Shown one piece after another: positions 16,257 through 25,185 of a stretch of DNA of 64,000 nucleotides. A model generated the notes under the pieces. The model had not been told where the DNA came from and did no database searches. It saw nothing but the letters and a program-made list of their open reading frames with translations. Position numbers and translations under genes: made by a program. Position 1 is the stretch's first letter, and each line of letters opens with the position of its first letter. Source of the DNA: CAUZFZ01 sp963579025 (lineage in GTDB: Bacteria; Planctomycetota; Planctomycetia; Planctomycetales; Planctomycetaceae); the NCBI GenBank assembly GCA_963579025.1, contig CAUZFZ010000003.1, positions 62,001 through 126,000 of the forward strand, in the 5' to 3' direction.

Positions 16257-17043
16257 CAGCCCCGGCAGCCTGGTCGTCTTCGAGTTGTGCACGTGTGATG
16301 ATCTCCTCACTCAGGGCCTGATAGGCTTTGGCAACCGAATCCCGGGGCGCATATTCCAGGACGCAACGATTCCGCGATGTCGCCTCTTCCACTTTGACCC
16401 CGTTCGGGATTGTTTGCTGGAAGACCAGTTCGCCGTATTCGACACGCAGCCGTCGTTCAATCTGCCGCGTCATGTTGTTTCGTTGTGCCCGACAAAGCGC
16501 GATTCCAAGAACGGCAAGTTGTGCATTGCCCAGGAATTTCTTCGCCTGGTAGACCACCGACATCAGTGTCTTCAGTCCAGCCACTCCATACGTGCCAGGG
16601 TCGATCGGTACGATCAGGTCGTCCGCGAAGGCCATCACATTAGTCGTGAGCAACGTGCGCTGTGGGCTCGTATCAATCACGGCCACGTCGAAGTCGTTCT
16701 CGACTTCTTCCAACGCCAGCCGCAGGCGATGCTCGCGCCCCATCTCGCCTGTCAGCGTGAGGTTTGCCTCCGCCAGACTTCCATCCGCCGGGATGATCGA
16801 AACACCATCGAAACGCGATTCACGAATTGCGTCACTTGCCAGTGCCCCGTCACACAAGACGTCAAACAGACTCGGCGCGCCGCGCAGTTCGTCACTCAAG
16901 GCGGTCAGCGAGCAGTTTCCCTGCGGGTCCATATCCACCAGCAGGATTCGAAGTCCTCGCTTTGCCAGTGCCACAGACAGGCAGATCGCGCCGGTCGTTT
17001 TCCCGGTGCCGCCCTTCTCCGATGTCCATGCAAGGGTTTTCAT
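16234..17043 (-). CDS. ParA/Soj-family ATPase
   Basis: 269 residues from the ATG at 17043; the frame is open to 17220, but that part looks non-coding. It begins with the deviant Walker A KGGTGKTTGAICLSVALAKR (signature Lys about residue 10), then ILLVDMDPQGNCSLT (Walker A' region), VIDTSPQRTLLT (Walker B) and DDLIVPIDPGTYGVAGLKTL. There is no N-terminal helix-turn-helix, as in type Ib plasmid partition ATPases. The downstream RHH gene completes a ParA/ParG-like pair. It could segregate this replicon, position a cellular cargo, or be a relic of an integrated plasmid. No ParB gene is nearby. Confidence 0.88.
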   Translation of the reverse strand: MKTLAWTSEKGGTGKTTGAICLSVALAKRGLRILLVDMDPQGNCSLTALSDELRGAPSLFDVLCDGALASDAIRESRFDGVSIIPADGSLAEANLTLTGEMGREHRLRLALEEVENDFDVAVIDTSPQRTLLTTNVMAFADDLIVPIDPGTYGVAGLKTLMSVVYQAKKFLGNAQLAVLGIALCRAQRNNMTRQIERRLRVEYGELVFQQTIPNGVKVEEATSRNRCVLEYAPRDSVAKAYQALSEEIITRAQLEDDQAAGADGVNRVA

Positions 17044-17348
17044 GCAGTCCGTATCGGACGGGCTGACCATGCGACTGAAGACTGTTTGCCCAGACCGCCC
17101 TGAGTGCTGACATTCCCACGGAGTCGGGCCGCAAAAACCGACCTCGATCATCATCTCAAGCGGCCACTTCCCAAAGCGGCGTAGCCGCAACCAAAGTCGC
17201 CTTTCCGGCAATGCGTGCACACGGCGCGCATGTCAGACGACTGAAGATTCTACGCGGCATCCGAGACGCACTCAGGAGCCAATGCCTGGCGGCTCGATAT
17301 TCATTGCGAAACGCCAACGACAACGTGCAGGAAGCTTACGTTGAGGAA
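17044..17348. other. 305-bp region upstream of parA
   Basis: No supported gene. The open frame at 17211-17597 is a shadow of the DUF1553 gene. It must hold the parA promoter and, if the cassette is of type Ib, a centromere site; I looked for iterated short direct repeats typical of such sites and found none convincing. Confidence 0.4.
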
Positions 17349-19829
17349 CTACTCCGGATACACAAACTCGTTGAGGTTGAAGATCACCCGACAAAGTTGT
17401 GTAAGAGCATTGATGCGTCGGTCGGTTCTCGGAGATTGTCCGTCACGTTCGGCGTATTGCATGACCAGAAACTGCGTCATCGCGGCTTGTTCGGCGTTGG
17501 TCGGTGGGCGTGCCAGAGCGCGGCGGAAGGCCAGACGGATCTGATCGGTCGGATTCTCACCAGCCTCACGCAGCAGTCGGTCGGCAAAATGGCGTGACTG
17601 ACGCATGGCGAAGTTGCCGTTGTACAGCGTCAATGCCTGAGTCGGCACAGTTGTCACGCTTCGCTGCGGGGACGTCTGCGTGACATCACACAGGTCGAGC
17701 ACTTCCAGCAACGGGACCAGCAGTGATCGCTTAATGAACGCGTAAACCGTTCGTCGCGATGCCGCGGCTTCGTTGAACTCAGGCCAGATTTTTGTCTTGT
17801 CCGCGTGGTTCAATAGTGCTTCGCGCGGGACATATGGGTACATGGGCGGGCCGTACATCTTTCGATCCAGTCGCCCACTGACAAACAGCATTGAATCGCG
17901 AATGGCCTCAACTTCCAGTCGCCGAGGCACACGTCGCCACAACAATCGGTTGTCCGGATCAACAGATTGCAGGTCCTCGCGCGTATGCCCGCTCATCTGG
18001 TACGTTCGACTTGTCATGACGAGGTGGTGCAGTTTCCTGAGCGACCATTTCGCATCGTGAACGAACCAGTGGGCCAGCCAGTCCAGGAGCAGCGGATGTG
18101 TGGGGCGCTCACCGATCAGGCCGAAGTCGTTGGGCGTCCCGACAATCCCCGTTCCAAAATGCCATTGCCAGACGCGATTGACAATCACACGTGCCGTCAA
18201 CGGGTTGTCCGGTCGCACCATCCAGTTCGCCAGGGTCAGACGTCGTCGCGATGTGAATTCGGTCGGTTCCAGCAGCGGGGGTTGCTCATCCACAAGAATT
18301 GCCGGCACGGCCGCCGGTACGACGTCGCCCGGAGTTTTCGGGTTGCCTCGCTTGAGCAACCGAGTTTCCGGAGCCACCGGCGACGGCTCGTACATGAAAT
18401 AGCCTTGAGGCACATCCGGAGTTTCTTTTCGTAAGCGAGCGATCGTCGTGTCATGATCGGCGAATTGCTGCTTCTGCTCAGGTGTCAGTGTCGCGGCCGA
18501 TTCCTTATGCAGTTTTCCGCGGTTGTCCTGCACGAGCTTCTTCTGTGCATCCGACCGATCCTGCTCCACAGCCAGAAACGCAGCCTGCACATCGGCGGGC
18601 AACTGGCTCGTGCCTGCCTTCAGGAATTCCAGAGCAAACTCGCCCCGCAGTCGGGCGATGGCTGCGTTCTCGACAGCGACCTTCTGATCCCGCTCAACCA
18701 GCCTGGCCATCATTGCCGGCGGGGCTGCATAGCGTGACTGGTCGGTCCTGCCGCTCTGCACACGTTTCAGCGGATTGAAGATCGCGACCATGCTGTAGTA
18801 GTCGGTGTGCAGCAGTGGATCGAATTTGTGGTTGTGACAGCGGGCGCATCCCATCGTCAGCGCAAGAAACGCCTGCGATGTTGTGTTGACGATGTCGTCC
18901 AGTTGATCGAATCGATCGACCGCAAAGTCGGCCGGTTCATCATCCCAGGGACCCAGCCGATTGAAACCGGTCGCGATCACGGTATCGGTCGTGGCGCCAT
19001 CCAGTTCGTCGCCGGCAATCTGTTCCCTCAGAAACTGGTCAAACGGCTTGTCGACGTTCAAGGCTCGAATGACATAATCCCGGTAACGCCATACCTCAGG
19101 CTTGGCCGCGTCGCGTTCGTAGCCATTCGAGTCGGCGTAGCGCGCAACATCCAGCCAGTGCCGAGCGTAACGTTCACCGTAGCCGGGCCGCTGCAGCAGA
19201 TCAGCGACCAGATCGCTGAAGTTCGGATTGGCAGCGAATCGGTCCTGTTCCTTCAATGTCGGCGGCAGCCCGATCAGGTCGAGATGAGCACGACGCAATA
19301 GTGCGATAGCAGGAGCCGACGGATTCGGCGTCCAGCCTTTCGATTCCAGCCTGGCAAGAACAAAGTGATCGATTGGATTCAACGGCCAGTCGCCGTCCGC
19401 GACGTCTGGCACGTCCGGCCTGACGATTTTCTGAAATGCCCAGTGCCGCTCGGGAGCCACGCCAATCTCCTCGCCCGCGGGGAACTTCGCTCCTTGAGAG
19501 ATCCAGGCTTTCAGCATATCGATCTGATCGGCGGTCAACGGCTTGCCATCCAGCGGCATGCGAATGTCTTTGTCCTTTGCAGTGATCCGATGAATCAACT
19601 CGCTGTCGCTCGGATCGCCCGGCTCGATAACAGCGCCTTCAAGGATCATTGCCCCGGCATCCAGACGGAGTCCGGCTTCCTGCTTGAGCACTCCGTGGCA
19701 GGTCGAACACTTGTTGCGCAGCAGCGGCTTAATGTCGCGGACATAATCGACCGTTCTGCTTGGTTCTGCCGCCAGGGAACACGTCGCAAATGCTGTTACG
19801 ACAGCGAGGCTCAGGAGTCGCGGTTTCAT
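17349..19829 (-). CDS. PSCyt1-DUF1549-DUF1553 exported protein
   Basis: 826 residues. After a signal peptide (LLSLAVVTAFATCSLAAEP), a planctomycete-type cytochrome c domain has one heme motif, CSTCHG (Cys41-His45), and continues to MLKAWISQGAKFP. DUF1549 covers about 150-360 (HWAFQKI, PIDHFVLARLESKGWTPNPS, RHWLDVARYADSNGYERDAA). DUF1553 covers about 540-800 (RLTLANWMVRPDNPLTARVI then VNRVWQWHFGTGIV; TVPTQALTLYNGNF). These proteins are strongly expanded in planctomycetes and often precede a DUF1501 gene; here none follows. The function is unknown, presumably periplasmic redox or polysaccharide-related. Confidence 0.93.
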   Translation of the reverse strand: MKPRLLSLAVVTAFATCSLAAEPSRTVDYVRDIKPLLRNKCSTCHGVLKQEAGLRLDAGAMILEGAVIEPGDPSDSELIHRITAKDKDIRMPLDGKPLTADQIDMLKAWISQGAKFPAGEEIGVAPERHWAFQKIVRPDVPDVADGDWPLNPIDHFVLARLESKGWTPNPSAPAIALLRRAHLDLIGLPPTLKEQDRFAANPNFSDLVADLLQRPGYGERYARHWLDVARYADSNGYERDAAKPEVWRYRDYVIRALNVDKPFDQFLREQIAGDELDGATTDTVIATGFNRLGPWDDEPADFAVDRFDQLDDIVNTTSQAFLALTMGCARCHNHKFDPLLHTDYYSMVAIFNPLKRVQSGRTDQSRYAAPPAMMARLVERDQKVAVENAAIARLRGEFALEFLKAGTSQLPADVQAAFLAVEQDRSDAQKKLVQDNRGKLHKESAATLTPEQKQQFADHDTTIARLRKETPDVPQGYFMYEPSPVAPETRLLKRGNPKTPGDVVPAAVPAILVDEQPPLLEPTEFTSRRRLTLANWMVRPDNPLTARVIVNRVWQWHFGTGIVGTPNDFGLIGERPTHPLLLDWLAHWFVHDAKWSLRKLHHLVMTSRTYQMSGHTREDLQSVDPDNRLLWRRVPRRLEVEAIRDSMLFVSGRLDRKMYGPPMYPYVPREALLNHADKTKIWPEFNEAAASRRTVYAFIKRSLLVPLLEVLDLCDVTQTSPQRSVTTVPTQALTLYNGNFAMRQSRHFADRLLREAGENPTDQIRLAFRRALARPPTNAEQAAMTQFLVMQYAERDGQSPRTDRRINALTQLCRVIFNLNEFVYPE

Positions 19830-19987
19830 GTCCGTCTCCGCCGAGGGCAGGTATCAAGCGTCGCGACACAACATACCCGACTGCGTCTCCGTCTTCATTC
19901 CAGGAGAATCCTGCCAACGCTCGAACAGCTCGAACAGGCCTCCGCAGCGCCGTCACGTGACACAAGAGATGTCTCACGAGCGGACAC

Positions 19988-20833
19988 TCAACGAGCAGCG
20001 TAAATCATGGGAAGCTGGTTGAGCACGCTTCGTTCGACGCGGTACCGGAATCCGTGTTGGTCAATGAGTGACACCACGTGGTCAAACACGTCGCCATGAT
20101 ATTGGTGGACCTCGACGATCATCTGCCGGATCCGCGCCCGGTCCCTTTCGGCGATTCCATCGAGAATATCCCCTTCGCAACCTTCCGCGTCGATTTTGAG
20201 CAGGTCGATCGCTTCGATATCGTTTTCCGCAATGAACTGAGACAGCGTGATCAGGCTGCAGGTCACGCGTTTCGATTTTGCATGCAGCTTCATCGTGAGT
20301 TGAGCCAGCACGCCGCGCGCCCAGCCTGGCAAGAATGCGAGCGTCCGCGCGAGAGCCGTGTGAGGGACCTCGCGAAAAATCTGCAGAGTGGTCTCTTTTG
20401 CATGGGCTCGCCCTTCAGTTGTCATATCGAGGGGTGAGCCTTTGATATGCATCGTTGAACGTGCCGTGCAATGCGGAAGGAAATAGAATTCCGCTGACGT
20501 TGACTCATTCGCAAGCCCGCAATTGAACAGCCGGACTTCGTGCCCTTCGATCAGATCGACGTTTTTCTTCAGCACTTCCATGAGGTCCGGAATCGGCTCG
20601 AATGAGTAGATTCTGGCGTCGCGACATTGCTGAGAAACGAAATAGGTGAAAAGACCAATATTCGCTCCCACATCGACGACAACGTTTCCATCGTGGTAGT
20701 CGATCAGTTCATGTATGTAGTCATTTCCGGTGAAAATCTCATCGTACAAATAGAGCATCTCGAGCTTGTTGTAGTAATAGAATGGCGCCCCATTGGGTAG
20801 ACGGGCCTGTCGATTCGTTTTCATAGTGTGCAT
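19988..20833 (-). CDS. FkbM-family methyltransferase
   Basis: 281 residues from the ATG at 20833, with another ATG at 20824. A SAM-dependent Rossmann methyltransferase: motif I is VVVDVGANIGLFTYFV, the acidic loop is IYSFEPIPDLMEVLKKNV, and the FkbM hallmark LLKIDAEGCEGDILDGI is followed by IRQMIVEVHQ. Members methylate hydroxyls of polyketides, sugars or glycan components. With a GT4 glycosyltransferase next to it on the other side of a 734-bp gap, methylation of a surface glycan is the reasonable guess. The insert at about 120-200 is longer than in minimal FkbM domains. Confidence 0.88.
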   Translation of the reverse strand: MHTMKTNRQARLPNGAPFYYYNKLEMLYLYDEIFTGNDYIHELIDYHDGNVVVDVGANIGLFTYFVSQQCRDARIYSFEPIPDLMEVLKKNVDLIEGHEVRLFNCGLANESTSAEFYFLPHCTARSTMHIKGSPLDMTTEGRAHAKETTLQIFREVPHTALARTLAFLPGWARGVLAQLTMKLHAKSKRVTCSLITLSQFIAENDIEAIDLLKIDAEGCEGDILDGIAERDRARIRQMIVEVHQYHGDVFDHVVSLIDQHGFRYRVERSVLNQLPMIYAAR

Positions 20834-21567
20834 TCAGGGAAGAACAGTCCCGGGCGTCAGGTTTGCGGACGGCCGATGCAGGAAAATGACGTGTGGCGTG
20901 CTGTCAGAGGCCAACTTAGCAATCAGCCGGGTATGCAATGTGGCGGTTGATTTTGATCGCATGCCATGCCTGCGTGATCGCTTGGTTTTGTGGATTCTGC
21001 GAGCTGCCCGCGTCCACTACAAGCGCGGCACCTGCACCATCACCGGTTACCGGAAACGGTGTTCAACGGATTCAATTAAACCGCCTCTGTGGACTGTCGT
21101 CGTAACGATGGCAATGCCGTGGCTGCCGATTCCGCCGGCCTGTGGGCTGAAAGCAGCATTGCTGAAAATGGTAGGCGTCGATGAGCGAGAGTTCGTTGGC
21201 CTGAAGGATGCTGAGTCGTTTGAAGATTGCGTGGTCCGTCAGAGTTCGAAAAGCTGGATGAGGCCACATTCGCTCCTCGGACAAATGACCCGGTTAGCTG
21301 GGCCTGTTATCGAAAAGTATCTGTGCGAAGCGATGCGCATCGCAGGAACACCCCTGGCCTGCGGAACTGTCACGTCCGGTATTGTCGACTGAGGTATTTT
21401 CCGAGATGCCACGTATCGCTGCGCAATCACGGTTGCAGATGTGTATTGTGGCGTCGTGAATCGATCATGTGGTGGCATTGGCACGGCCGGCCGATGTCGC
21501 GATTCAGAGCTCTCCAGCCGTTCCAACCGAGAAGGAGCCCGGGGCGACACGTCGAGACGGCCATTCC
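20834..21567. other. 734-bp gap, no confident gene
   Basis: Divergent promoters for the FkbM gene and the GT4 gene must lie here. A plus-strand frame ending at 21392 (up to 199 codons, opening inside the FkbM gene) contains CGLKAALLKMVGVDEREFVG and SLLGQMTRLAGPVIEKYLCE but resembles nothing I recognise and has no good start. It could be a small unknown protein or a decayed gene. The GTG at 21469 is an alternative start for the GT4. Confidence 0.4.
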
Positions 21568-22965
21568 ATGAGTCACAACCTGGCCACACCGGTTGGCAAC
21601 AGTCCCGAGTCTGATTCAGTCTCAGGGGCACACAAGGCAGCGAAGCGTCCTGTGCTGGCGTCGATCCTGCTCGGTGGGGCACGCACGGGAGCGATGATCC
21701 GCGAGTTGCGTCTGATCAACGAATTCGCCCGGCGCGGTTACGAATGTCATGTGTTCTGGGCGTTTGAACGCAGCTACGACGTCAAGCTGGACGCCCGCAT
21801 CAAGCAACACTGGCTGTGTCACTGTGGTCGGTTTGCAGGGCCCTATCATTATCTGGGTAAGACGATCGGGCGGGCGCTGGAAGATCGCCAGGGCAAGCTG
21901 ATGTCGTACCTGGGCGGTGCGCGGGCTCAGGAGTTTGTGCGACACTACCTTCCGGGACTGGTCCGCTTCGAACTGCGTCGCACGGTCTCTGCCATCAGCC
22001 AGGGTATCTCGCAGGACAAGCGATTGATCAATCGCTTCTGTCGGCAATTGAAGACGAACGGCGTGACGCACGTTTTGCCGATGCTCGGAATCCTGGCCCC
22101 GTTCGCGCAGGCGGCGCGCGATGCCGGAGCCGATATCAGATACGCCGTAATCCTGCAGGGTTACGAGCTGTATGTGAACCTGAGTGAAGACCCGGTCGAC
22201 AAGGACGCCGCGCTACGGTGCCTGCGCGACACGGTTCAAGCGTCGGACTATGCACCGATTACGGTGAGTCGCTGGTACGCGCAGCGGATCGAGCGGGAAG
22301 TCGGAATCCCCGTCGATGACTTCGCCCTGATCACACCAGGCGTTCCGACGGGCGGCCCTATTGCTCCCGACAAAGCGTGGGAGTTGGTCACAAGCAAACT
22401 GCCGATTGACCGCGGCATTCCGATCATCACATATCTGGGACGACAGGACACGGAGAAAGGGATCGACCTGCTGCTGTATGCGTCCCGCATTTTGCAGGAG
22501 CGCGGCCACCGTGTGCAGACCGTGATCTGTGGTCCCGAGACCTTTGGCAAATACCGCAAGGTCTGTCAGGACATTGCCGGCCACATGGAGATTCCCACAA
22601 TCTTCACGGGCTTCGTTTCCTCAGAACTGCGCCAAGCCATCATGCAGTGCAGCCATTGCGTGGTGTACCCGTCGATCCACGGCGAGCCGTTCGGAATGGT
22701 ACCGGTCGAAGCGATGGCCTCGGGAACACCGGTCGTTGTGCCGGACAACGGAGGAGTGGCTGAGCTGACCGGCCTGGATTCTCTACGGGGAGGCCTCAAC
22801 TTCCGCAGTTGGGACTCCGGTGACCTCGCCAATCAGATCGAGCGGCTTCTGACGGACAGCGAGCTATACGACGCACTGACGAAAGACACTCAGCAGATTG
22901 CCCGGCAGCATTCGATTGAGCACATGGCAGACCGCACGCTTGAGCACCTGGGCGTAACCTCGTAG
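21568..22965 (+). CDS. GT4-family glycosyltransferase
   Basis: 465 residues from the ATG at 21568; a GTG at 21469 would add 33. The C-terminal half has the GT-B nucleotide-sugar-binding fold: IPIITYLGRQDTEKGIDLLL, VQTVICGPETFGKYRKV and the E-x7-E motif in GEPFGMVPVEAMASGTPVVV followed by PDNGGVAELTG. The N-terminal half (LRLINEFARRGYECHVFWAF) is the acceptor side. Donor and acceptor are unknown; capsule, LPS-like or exopolysaccharide synthesis is likely. It ends 27 bp from the convergent DUF2314-like gene. Confidence 0.9.
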   Translation: MSHNLATPVGNSPESDSVSGAHKAAKRPVLASILLGGARTGAMIRELRLINEFARRGYECHVFWAFERSYDVKLDARIKQHWLCHCGRFAGPYHYLGKTIGRALEDRQGKLMSYLGGARAQEFVRHYLPGLVRFELRRTVSAISQGISQDKRLINRFCRQLKTNGVTHVLPMLGILAPFAQAARDAGADIRYAVILQGYELYVNLSEDPVDKDAALRCLRDTVQASDYAPITVSRWYAQRIEREVGIPVDDFALITPGVPTGGPIAPDKAWELVTSKLPIDRGIPIITYLGRQDTEKGIDLLLYASRILQERGHRVQTVICGPETFGKYRKVCQDIAGHMEIPTIFTGFVSSELRQAIMQCSHCVVYPSIHGEPFGMVPVEAMASGTPVVVPDNGGVAELTGLDSLRGGLNFRSWDSGDLANQIERLLTDSELYDALTKDTQQIARQHSIEHMADRTLEHLGVTS

Positions 22966-22992
22966 CAGGCGGTCCCGCAGACGTCGATTGCG

Positions 22993-23532
22993 TCATTCCA
23001 GAGTGCCCAGCCACTGGGCCAGCTCACGAATGTCGTCGGCGTCCATGTTCGACACCATCTGCTGGCGATGAATTCCATGAATGGCCAGGACGTGGTTGTC
23101 GTGAAAGCAGACTGAGTCCCCCGGACCGAGCCCGTGCAGCTTTGCTTCGTGCAGCGGGTTGTCGACCAGACCGCGATAATGGTCGCCGTCTCGCTCGACC
23201 ACCTGCACCCAGAATTCTTCTCCCCAGCCTCGTGACGGAACTTCCTGCGCTGGTATCTCCAGCAGTGAGGCCGGGTGTTCATGCGAGAGGATCGGTTTGC
23301 TGGTCTCTTCATTGCAGTGCGGACAGGTGCAGTTCATCGGCGCATCGGGATGAGCCGAGAATCGCGGTGAGTCGATCCGCAACTCAACAAAGTGCCCGAC
23401 GCTCACGTGCTTCTTGAGTACCGCGTGCGGAATCTGAAATCGGTCACCGTTCTCCTCGTGCATGGCGACGCCATCCACAAGTTCGTAACCGTTGCCCAAC
23501 TGCTGCATGCGGAAAGAGGTTTCAAGGCTCAT
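22993..23532 (-). CDS. Hypothetical protein with DUF2314-like segment
   Basis: 179 residues from the ATG at 23532. Near the middle are CTCPHCNEE, a possible half zinc ribbon, and a later segment GEEFWVQVVERDGDHYRGLV then DNPLHEAKLHGLGPGDSVCF. The pattern E.FWV-V---G...G-V-N-P--L--GD-V-F recalls DUF2314, a family of unknown function. No signal peptide or membrane segment. The resemblance is by eye only. Confidence 0.6.
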   Translation of the reverse strand: MSLETSFRMQQLGNGYELVDGVAMHEENGDRFQIPHAVLKKHVSVGHFVELRIDSPRFSAHPDAPMNCTCPHCNEETSKPILSHEHPASLLEIPAQEVPSRGWGEEFWVQVVERDGDHYRGLVDNPLHEAKLHGLGPGDSVCFHDNHVLAIHGIHRQQMVSNMDADDIRELAQWLGTLE

Positions 23533-23606
23533 GGCGAAATACTACGAACCTGAGCCGCCTTGAGAAAACCCGCTGGCGATTGATCTGCGAACTCAGACGT
23601 GTTAAC

Positions 23607-23625
23607 TCAGTCCCGTCGGGACTGA
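23607..23625. repeat. Perfect 9-bp-arm palindrome
   Basis: TCAGTCCCG-t-CGGGACTGA, between the divergent DUF2314-like gene and the MFS gene, about 50 bp before the MFS start. It could be a repressor operator for the transporter or a small REP element. A related word (cagtcccgtcgga) occurs at the end of the PhyH gene near 34090. Confidence 0.5.
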
Positions 23626-23673
23626 CAATTGGTCCCCGGATTCGCCGGCTTGTTCTGAAGCGGGATCGACTAC

Positions 23674-25053
23674 ATGGCGAGTACCCCGGATGCGTCCCCA
23701 CCCGAATACCCGCCCCCGTTCGAACGCCCGACGAACCGTCGCTGGATCATCTTTGCACTGGCAGCATCGACGTCGTTTATCCTCTATCTGCACCGCTACA
23801 CATGGGTACTGATCCGGAGCGACATTAAGGACGAATTTGACCTGACGAATACCCAGGTCGACTCGCTCTACACGTTGTTCAACGTGACGTATGCCATGGG
23901 TCAGATTCCCGGCGGAGTCATCTGCGACCTGTTCGGGCCGCATCTGTTTCTGGGACTGATCATTGCGGTCTGGTCACTGACACTGCCCATGATCGGACTG
24001 GGCACGTCGATGAACTCACTTGGTCTGGCAAGGCTGGGATTCGGAGCTGCTCAGGCCGGGTGCTATCCCTCAGTCGCCAAAGTCACGCGTGAGTGGTTCC
24101 CGCCCGGCCGACGCACGACGTTGCAGGCTCTGGTGGCCAGCTTCTTCGGACGCAGTGGCGGTGCCGTGTCTTCAATCGTTCTCGGCACGGTGCTCATGGG
24201 CTATTTCGAACTCGGCTGGCGGGCATCGCTGGTGGTTCTCTCGGGGGTGGGCATCGTCTTTGCGGTTGTGTTCTACAAGCTGTACCGGAATCAGCCATCA
24301 GCCGACCCACGTGTCAATGCTGCGGAACTGGCTTTGATCCGGGGAAACGACGCGCCGACCGATGGCAATTCGGGCAAGGGAAATGTGCTGCCTGTCGGTC
24401 GGGCATTAAAGAATCCCAGTCTGTTGGTATTCGTCGTGCAGCAGTACATGAATGCCGGAGCTGACTATGTTTACTCGGGCATCATGGGCAGCTATTTCAT
24501 CGAAGCCCGCAGTGTCGAAGATAAAGCGATTCTCGGACTGCTGGTCAGTATGCCGCTGTGGGGCGGCGCCGTTGGTGGGATTGTGGGCGGAATTCTGAAC
24601 GACGTGTTGATCACCCTGACGGGCAGTCGACGCTGGGCTCGATCGATCGTCGGATTCAGCGGCAAGACGATTGCCTGCGGATTTCTGTTTCTATCGATTG
24701 GACATCCAGATCCCATGACCGGGGCCTGGCTGCTGTTCGTCACCAAATTCTTCAGTGACTGGACTCAGCCGACGGTGTGGGGAGCATCGACCGACCTTGG
24801 CGGACGCTATTCGGCCACGGTCTTCAGCATCATTAATTCCAGCGGCAGCGTCGGTGGCGTGGTGACGCCAATCGTTGGCGGGTTGTTGCTGGATCACTAC
24901 GCGACAGCGACCATCGTGGATGGCGCCGAGCAGATGGTCACGAACTTTACGCCGGTGTTTATTCTGGTGGGCATCATGTACTTCGCGAGTGCCCTGTGCT
25001 GGCTGTTCATTAACTGTGAAAACTCGCTGGACAAATCCGAGCCGACGAGTTGA
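23674..25053 (+). CDS. MFS transporter (ACS/organic anion-like)
   Basis: 459 residues, with the twelve-helix pattern of the major facilitator superfamily. The N-terminus has RPTNRRWIIFALAASTSFIL then YLHRYTWVLIRSDIKDEF, and the loop after helix 2 reads GGVICDLFGPHLFLGL (motif A-like). WFPPGRRTTLQALVASFFGR and the overall layout fit the anion:cation symporter family, which takes up hexuronates, galactonate or similar organic anions. Just downstream is a sulfatase, so uptake of a sugar acid released from a sulfated polymer is a fair guess. The start at ATG 23674 is supported by the hydrophobicity onset. Confidence 0.85.
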   Translation: MASTPDASPPEYPPPFERPTNRRWIIFALAASTSFILYLHRYTWVLIRSDIKDEFDLTNTQVDSLYTLFNVTYAMGQIPGGVICDLFGPHLFLGLIIAVWSLTLPMIGLGTSMNSLGLARLGFGAAQAGCYPSVAKVTREWFPPGRRTTLQALVASFFGRSGGAVSSIVLGTVLMGYFELGWRASLVVLSGVGIVFAVVFYKLYRNQPSADPRVNAAELALIRGNDAPTDGNSGKGNVLPVGRALKNPSLLVFVVQQYMNAGADYVYSGIMGSYFIEARSVEDKAILGLLVSMPLWGGAVGGIVGGILNDVLITLTGSRRWARSIVGFSGKTIACGFLFLSIGHPDPMTGAWLLFVTKFFSDWTQPTVWGASTDLGGRYSATVFSIINSSGSVGGVVTPIVGGLLLDHYATATIVDGAEQMVTNFTPVFILVGIMYFASALCWLFINCENSLDKSEPTS

Positions 25054-25074
25054 GCGAGTAAGGATCGTTCGATC

Positions 25075-25146
25075 ATTAAGTGTCGCCTTTCGCTCCGCGA
25101 AAGTGCGTTCTTTCGCGGAGCGAAAGACGACAATGTGACACTTAAT
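25075..25146. repeat. Nested palindrome with 17-bp perfect core (CTTTCGCTCCGCGAAAG)
   Basis: Core arms CTTTCGCTCCGCGAAAG (25087-25103) and CTTTCGCGGAGCGAAAG (25110-25126) are perfect inverse complements around TGCGTT. Outside them, tgtcg/cgaca (25081-25085 with 25128-25132) and ATTAAGTGTC/GACACTTAAT (25075-25084 with 25137-25146) add alternative pairings. It lies between the MFS gene and the sulfatase. A REP-like dispersed element is most likely; transcript termination for the MFS gene is possible. Confidence 0.8.
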
Positions 25147-25185
25147 TCAAGCGCGATCCTAACGTTAACTGGAGACTGACCTGAG

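Noticed and set aside
16186..17103. 305-codon plus-strand frame opposite parA
   Set aside because: Antisense to clear Walker motifs; a composition shadow of a GC-rich third position.
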